This document shows, in pieces, positions 61,401-64,000 of a stretch of DNA of 64,000 nucleotides; within the stretch, counting starts at the first letter, position 1, and each line of letters starts with the position of its first letter. Position numbers and translations under genes: made by a program. The notes under the pieces were generated by a model. That model was not told where the DNA came from. It did not search any database and saw only the letters and a list, made by a program, of their open reading frames with translations. The DNA is from Excoecaria cochinchinensis (taxonomy: Eukaryota; Streptophyta; Magnoliopsida; Malpighiales; Euphorbiaceae), in assembly GCA_947683425.1 (NCBI GenBank), contig CANTUQ010000106.1, positions 7,129,001 through 7,193,000 of the forward strand, read 5' to 3'.

Positions 61401-63096
61401 TCGGAAAAATAGATGTAGTTTCAATACTCGTACGATGTTTAATTTAAAAGTTTATGATTTTTTATGTAGAAATTAACTTATTTTCTTCTTTATGCAGTGA
61501 AAAATTTGCTTAGCATGCCAGAGGAAGAAATTGATTTTCAGAGGCTTCCTATCAAAGATATTATTTTGCTTGCTGGCTACAAGGAGCAGTTAGCAGTATG
61601 AAGTCTATTTTCTTGCTTTTATGATGATATTTTTGTTGAATTTTCTTTGATTTAGTCTACAATAGCATCTTGAAAGTGACATTCAATAATACATCTTTAA
61701 AATATTACATTGTTGATCTGTGTGCTTGACCTTCAATTTTTTCTTTCTTGCAGGTTAAAGAGGCAAAAGCATCAAAGAATGCCTCAACCAATCAAAGGTA
61801 TGAAATGTCTTACAATGGGCTTATTTGGTTAACTTCTATTTTAATGAGATGCCTCTTTTCATATCTTTGGATGTCATTGCTGCATAACAGTGCATGTACC
61901 TGGACCATTCTGGAAATAAAACAATTTCTCTAGCAGTCTGCACTGTCATCTTGACATGATGGATCTTATTTGTATCCCCTTTTGTTGATTATATATCAAC
62001 TGTTTGTTAATAGATAGTGAGGCTGGATGAAGGCTATCTGTAGTGCATAATTTTAGTGTCAAAATTTTTAATTATTACTTGCCATGTTGGACCAAAGTTA
62101 CATTTGGTTCTGAAATCTAGTCACTTGATTTTTAATAACAATTCTTGTTTCAAAAAATAGGCCAACAATCATGTCATTCTTGTTTTCTAAAATGATGAGT
62201 TAGCATCAGACTGCCATCGGCGTGTTACTTAAGGCATATGATCTTGGACATGTCTCGATGGTCTGATGCACCAGCAGAGCTTTAAGATTGAAGATTCTGA
62301 CAATAGGGTTGATGTCCCGAAGCATGTTATCAGCCATTAGATCTTGTTAATAGTATGATAAGAATGAAAATCAAAAGTTGGTTACCACATAAATGATAAA
62401 ACATAGTTCTTTTAATCGAACTTTAGGAAAGAAAATTCCAAAGATAATGTTTCAATGCTCTGGTGCTGCTTTATCTTTGAAATTTTTATATTTGGTTAAA
62501 ATAAAAATGTAATAAAGGAGAGAAGAGAGAAAAGAATAAAGCTTGGAATGTCCGCTTCTGAATTTTGATATTGTGCTTTAATCCTAGTGAGTAGCCTTTT
62601 TAAGAGAAAAAAAAAAGAGTAAAGAAATTGTTTCTATTGATTTCTCACTTTTGATGTGCTTTTATGTAAGTGGAAAATTGTTGCTTAAAAGAATGCACCT
62701 GTTTCCTTAGTGGAATGGGAATTATACAGGTTAGGCTGACTGGTAAAATTTTTTATGCTACTGAATCAGTGCTTTTTAAAGGTTTCATGGAATCTATGAG
62801 ATTTGAAGAATCTGGAGTCTTGAGTAGCTTTTGTATATCAAGTTGTAGAAAAGGTTACTTATTTGTTGTTTTCAATGTGGTATGTCTTTCCAATTTTACT
62901 TTTAATTTTCACTGCATGCAGTACTGCAAATTCTATCCGAGGGGATGAATCTCTTAATGAAGAGGATACTGTTGCTTCACAGCAAGATGGAGGCTATGCT
63001 GAAGATCAATCAAACTCCTTATTCAATTACCATTCTTTCATGGATAAAACACCCACCGCAAGATGGTCTAAACAAGACACAGAATTGTTTTATGAG
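58495..63096 (+). CDS. BDP1: BDP1, TFIIIB component B'' (3' end beyond window)
   Basis: Fourteen coding exons join in frame (766 codons so far): 58495-58552, 58646-58905, 58992-59058, 59172-59360, 59501-59563, 59662-59972, 60055-60121, 60224-60342, 60418-60487, 60562-60902, 60979-61414, 61498-61595, 61754-61797 and 62922-63096. The ATG starts MDSDLDPFGDLLPEPAR. Two ARxGGKFxPRAK motifs (exons 2 and 6) are characteristic. Exon 11 has an acidic run, then basic RKRDND. EIDFQRLPIKDIILLAGYKE (exon 12) and ARWSKQDTELFYE (exon 14, start of the SANT domain) identify BDP1. B'' joins TBP and BRF1 on Pol III promoters and opens the DNA. Some acceptors (exons 5, 10) and the exon 11 donor are least certain. 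Exon 4 could extend to about 59408. Exon 2 has a TAGCAG tandem acceptor. Confidence 0.9.
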
Positions 63097-64000
63097 GTAT
63101 ATGTGGCTCTGTTTTGCATTCAGTAATGTATTTTGTATTTCTTATCAGCTGCAATTGCCTCAATGATTTACGACAGTGAAAGTAAATGTGACGGCCTAAA
63201 TTTTTGGCATTAAGATCCAATATTTAGTCTATAATGGTAGGATAGATGTTTTTAGTGTAGGTTTAGTCAGATTGATAAGATGGCAAGTTGCATTCAGCAC
63301 ATCAAATTAATTGGGTTTGCAAGTGTTTATACCCTCTTGGTGCTCCAGTAGTCATATGGAAAATTTTGAGAACCAGCCAAGTGGATTGGTGTGGCGTTAT
63401 ATTACTGTCAGTGTCAAGTTAATTCCTGCCCATGGAAGATTTCAATTTGTTCCATTTTATTAATTCAGGAGAGGTATGTATTCTTAATCATTCACGATGA
63501 CAATCTTCTGTTGATCTGTTTTTAAAATAAGGTTCATAAAGGTAAGGGGAAAAATAAGAGGTGTGTATATGATTCTCAAGTTGATTGTGAAATTTAGAGG
63601 ATCTAGAGAGATATATGTGGCTGTACTTTGGATTGATACAGTCAGTTCAGTGATGCCTTAGTAGATCAATTTTTTAGGTAGATGAACTTTATCAACATGT
63701 GGACATTGCCAGTTATTCATGAGTGCTTATTACTATGAAGATGATTAGAGTACCTTAACATTTTCATTTATTTGGCCGCATTTTGAAATTAATTTTGACC
63801 AGATGTTATTAGTTAGTTTGACATGTTTATCTTTTTGTCAAATATCATTGTGAAGGTAGGACTTCTTGAAAATTTACATCTTGAAGAGGTCATAGCAAGT
63901 GCCGAACCCTTAGGTTATTCTCTAGTCCTTTTTACTTTTTTATATCTCAGAAGAATAAATGGGCTTATACATGGGCTCAGTGATGCCTTTTTACTTCGGA
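63097..64000 (+). other. BDP1 intron 14, incomplete
   Basis: Starts with GTATATG after the SANT-domain exon. No further BDP1 exon was recognised up to the window end, so the rest of SANT and the C-terminus must lie beyond 64000. Confidence 0.6.

Noticed and set aside
61118..61447. 109-codon Met/Lys-rich plus-strand frame
   Set aside because: Out-of-frame shadow of the acidic part of BDP1 exon 11.

Overview
The window is nuclear DNA of a flowering plant, most likely a eudicot. It is AT-rich, with sparse intron-containing genes separated by transposable elements and simple repeats. Spliced genes with GT-AG introns, plant L1-type LINEs, CACTA, hAT and PIF/Harbinger DNA transposons, and a group S1 bZIP gene with its plant-specific sucrose-control upstream ORF all point this way. 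I cannot name the species.

Three host genes look intact. (1) On the minus strand at 10633-11106 is a small intronless group S1 bZIP factor (bZIP11/bZIP2/bZIP44 type). Its long leader carries a complete conserved sucrose-control uORF at 11283-11408. (2) On the plus strand at 25902-28435 is POP4, the RNase P/MRP p29 subunit; seven exons join in frame to 295 residues. (3) On the plus strand from 58495 past the window end is BDP1, the B'' subunit of TFIIIB. Fourteen coding exons (766 codons) are visible, up to the start of the SANT domain. A UDP-glycosyltransferase N-terminal fragment lies at the left end.

The rest is mostly mobile DNA. There are three LINE-derived segments: a degenerate RNase H tail at 5085-5574, a 5'-truncated broken copy at 12708-16706, and a near-intact full-length copy at 33974-39356 with a perfect 15-bp target duplication and three nonsense codons. 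Non-autonomous hAT-like elements lie at 7350-8356, 30719-31304 and 41479-42333; two have perfect 8-bp target duplications. A 2.9-kb CACTA element (42533-45422) carries a ZPR1 gene fragment. A 7.2-kb PIF/Harbinger element (46120-53355) carries decayed transposase and Myb/SANT genes, a nested Mutator-like MITE, and the last exon of a gene resembling PEX6. A 1.24-kb element with long inverted ends (19149-20388) has TG..CA termini and a 5-bp duplication.

The right end has an unusual layout. A 1.52-kb copy of BDP1 exons 3-9 lies inverted at 54127-55650, about 3.3 kb upstream of the matching part of the gene, so gene and fragment form a large inverted repeat. The most interesting items are this inverted BDP1 copy, the gene fragments inside CACTA and Harbinger elements, and the intact sucrose-control uORF. 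I found no system that is clearly new to biology. All exon boundaries and homologies were read by eye.
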